Source: Zygnema cylindricum
Taxonomy: Eukaryota > Streptophyta > Zygnematophyceae > Zygnematales > Zygnemataceae
Assembly (NCBI GenBank): GCA_037447655.1
Contig: JBBHKE010001438.1
Location: forward strand, 194,810-250,669
Length of the DNA: 55,860 nt
Reading direction: 5' to 3'
Shown here: piece after piece, positions 55,007 to 55,860 of the stretch
Layout of the letters: every line of letters begins with the position of its first letter
Position numbering within the stretch: position 1 is the stretch's first letter
Program-made: the position numbers and the translations under genes
The notes under the pieces: generated by a model
What the model saw: only the letters and a program-made list of their open reading frames with translations
What the model was told of the DNA's origin: nothing
Databases searched by the model: none

Positions 55007-55860
55007 ATGGAGGTCACAGAATTACAGGTTATGGGCCCACCCTCTAGGGTGCTTATTTTTAATGGAACAAGGTTCATTTATTGGGAAACCATGATAAGGG
55101 GCGCACTAGTTGAAAAACGGCTATGGGGCATCTTGAGTGGTCGTGTGCGTCGGCCATCCGCAAATTTGGGAGTTCCACCACGGTTTGGAGGATCTCGGTT
55201 CACAAGGGGATCTGCGGGGGCAGAGGTGGAAGAGGATGTTGGAGAGAGCATCGTGTCGGACATAGGGAAGGAGAAGGGGAAGGAAAAACTTACACCGATT
55301 CCTACTGGATCGGTTTTGGCAGCAGGTGTTGAGAAAACCGAGGCTAATGATAGTGAAAAATGGGATTTTAACAATACCGTGGCAACTCATTTTATTCTTG
55401 GGCGTCTCACCCCGACAGTGGCTACACCTCATCTTCATGTGGACAGGGCGGACGAGTTGTGGGAGGCACTTGTCAACATTTACAAGAGTGGTACAATTCA
55501 GCAGCAAAAGCAAACAGATTAGAAGGTACAGGCTTATGGGTACAAAGGGGGAAAAATATTAGATTTTTGTAATGACTTGGCCAGGTTATTTATGGAGTTA
55601 GAGAGTGCAGGGAAAAGGGAGACTGAGAAAGAGAAGGTGAATACTTTGTTGATGAAACTCCCAGATGATTATGAAAACATTGTTAACAGGTTTCAGGACT
55701 TGCCAGATCATCGATGGATCTGGAACTCCGTTGTGGGAATGATTTTGGTTCGGGAAAACACAATTGAGATTCGTAGAGGAGGAAAGAGTGTTCAGGAATT
55801 GGCTGCTGGAACCAATTGGGGAGATAAGGATTCCAAGAAACCTTATGGAAACTTTGGTGG
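55007..55860 (+). pseudogene. K gag, partial, one in-frame stop
   Basis: Starts MEVTELQVMGPPSRVLIF in the LTR. The Trp-rich Gag opening (FIYWETMIRGALVEKRLWG), an acidic linker and the capsid region follow. TAG at 55520-55522 interrupts QQKQTD-stop-KVQAYGYKGG, where H has Gln. The frame then continues unbroken to the window edge (ENIVNRFQDLPDHRWIWNS, MILVRENTIEIRRGG). The zinc knuckle and pol would lie beyond 55860. Confidence 0.87.
55027..55038 (+). promoter_or_regulatory. K primer-binding site
   Basis: GGTTATGGGCCC, extended by ACC, directly after the LTR and inside the gag frame. Confidence 0.9.

Larger units (their letters stand above)
54059..55026 (+). repeat. K 5' LTR
   Basis: TGTTGAAAATGGAGG to AGAATTACA, 968 bp. 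TATA-like TATTTATAAA lies near 54793 and the gag ATG at 55007. Confidence 0.88.
54059..55860 (+). mobile_element. K: copia element, 5' part only
   Basis: 5' LTR 54059-55026, primer site, gag start; the rest is outside the window. It entered the tRNA-like block of J's 5' LTR; the left flank is CAAAT. A family distinct from H and I, but with the same LTR modules. Confidence 0.9.

Overview
The window is 56 kb of transposon-on-transposon DNA with no recognisable host gene. Every coding trace belongs to Ty1/copia LTR retrotransposons (order gag, protease, integrase, reverse transcriptase, RNase H). The organism is a eukaryote, most likely a green plant. The primer-binding sites (GGTTATGGGCCCACC) are complementary to the anticodon arm of a plant-type initiator tRNA-Met (GGTGGGCCCATAACC), and the dense 5-bp-TSD copia nests are typical of repeat-rich plant chromatin. 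Species cannot be told from this sequence.

Layout. Positions 1-1407 hold a CA microsatellite, an LTR fragment and unassigned AT-rich DNA. Positions 1408-8878 are a solo LTR (C2, TSD CATAC) split by a complete but dead copia element (A, + strand, 2667-8818). From 9010 to the right edge everything lies inside one old minus-strand copia element (B). B was hit by C (minus, 11233-20350, TSD ATCTT), by E (plus, 21439-27564) and by F (plus, from 27993). C is non-coding and contains D (minus, 13415-18823, TSD ACTGC). F contains G (minus, 30783-43520, TSD AAGGG), which contains H (plus, 35712-42156, TSD TGAGT). Further right F also contains J (minus, from 43591), and J's 5' LTR is split by I (plus, 49277-53495, TSD TAAGT) and then by K (plus, from 54059, running off the window). 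The right ends of B, F, J and K are outside the window.

The elements fall into groups. A and E have about 1-kb LTRs and an Asn/Gln-rich Gag. B/G, H/J, D and K are autonomous-type elements whose Gag starts ME..E(F/L)QVMGPP. I and F are gag-only derivatives with remnants of RT and RNase H. C and C2 are large non-coding LTR elements whose ends resemble E. None of the copies has a complete, unbroken gag-pol here; D comes closest (one in-frame stop, plus a 3' deletion).

Three things stand out. (1) All elements with a visible 5' junction have a half-tRNA (initiator-Met anticodon arm) primer site directly after the LTR. In the coding families gag starts inside the LTR, so the primer site is itself translated as QVMG(P/L). 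(2) LTRs of five otherwise diverged groups (B/G, H/J, I/F, K, D) share an ordered set of modules: a hairpin with a conserved 16-nt loop core and family-specific stems, an antisense tRNA-like A/B-box block, an inverted repeat rich in GTAC, a CCAAT box, a TATA box, and a small GACTC/GAGTC leader hairpin (D lacks the first). (3) Non-autonomous partners share ends with autonomous families (C with A/E; I/F with G/H/J). Reading frames quoted are direct translations; functions are inferred from conserved copia motifs.
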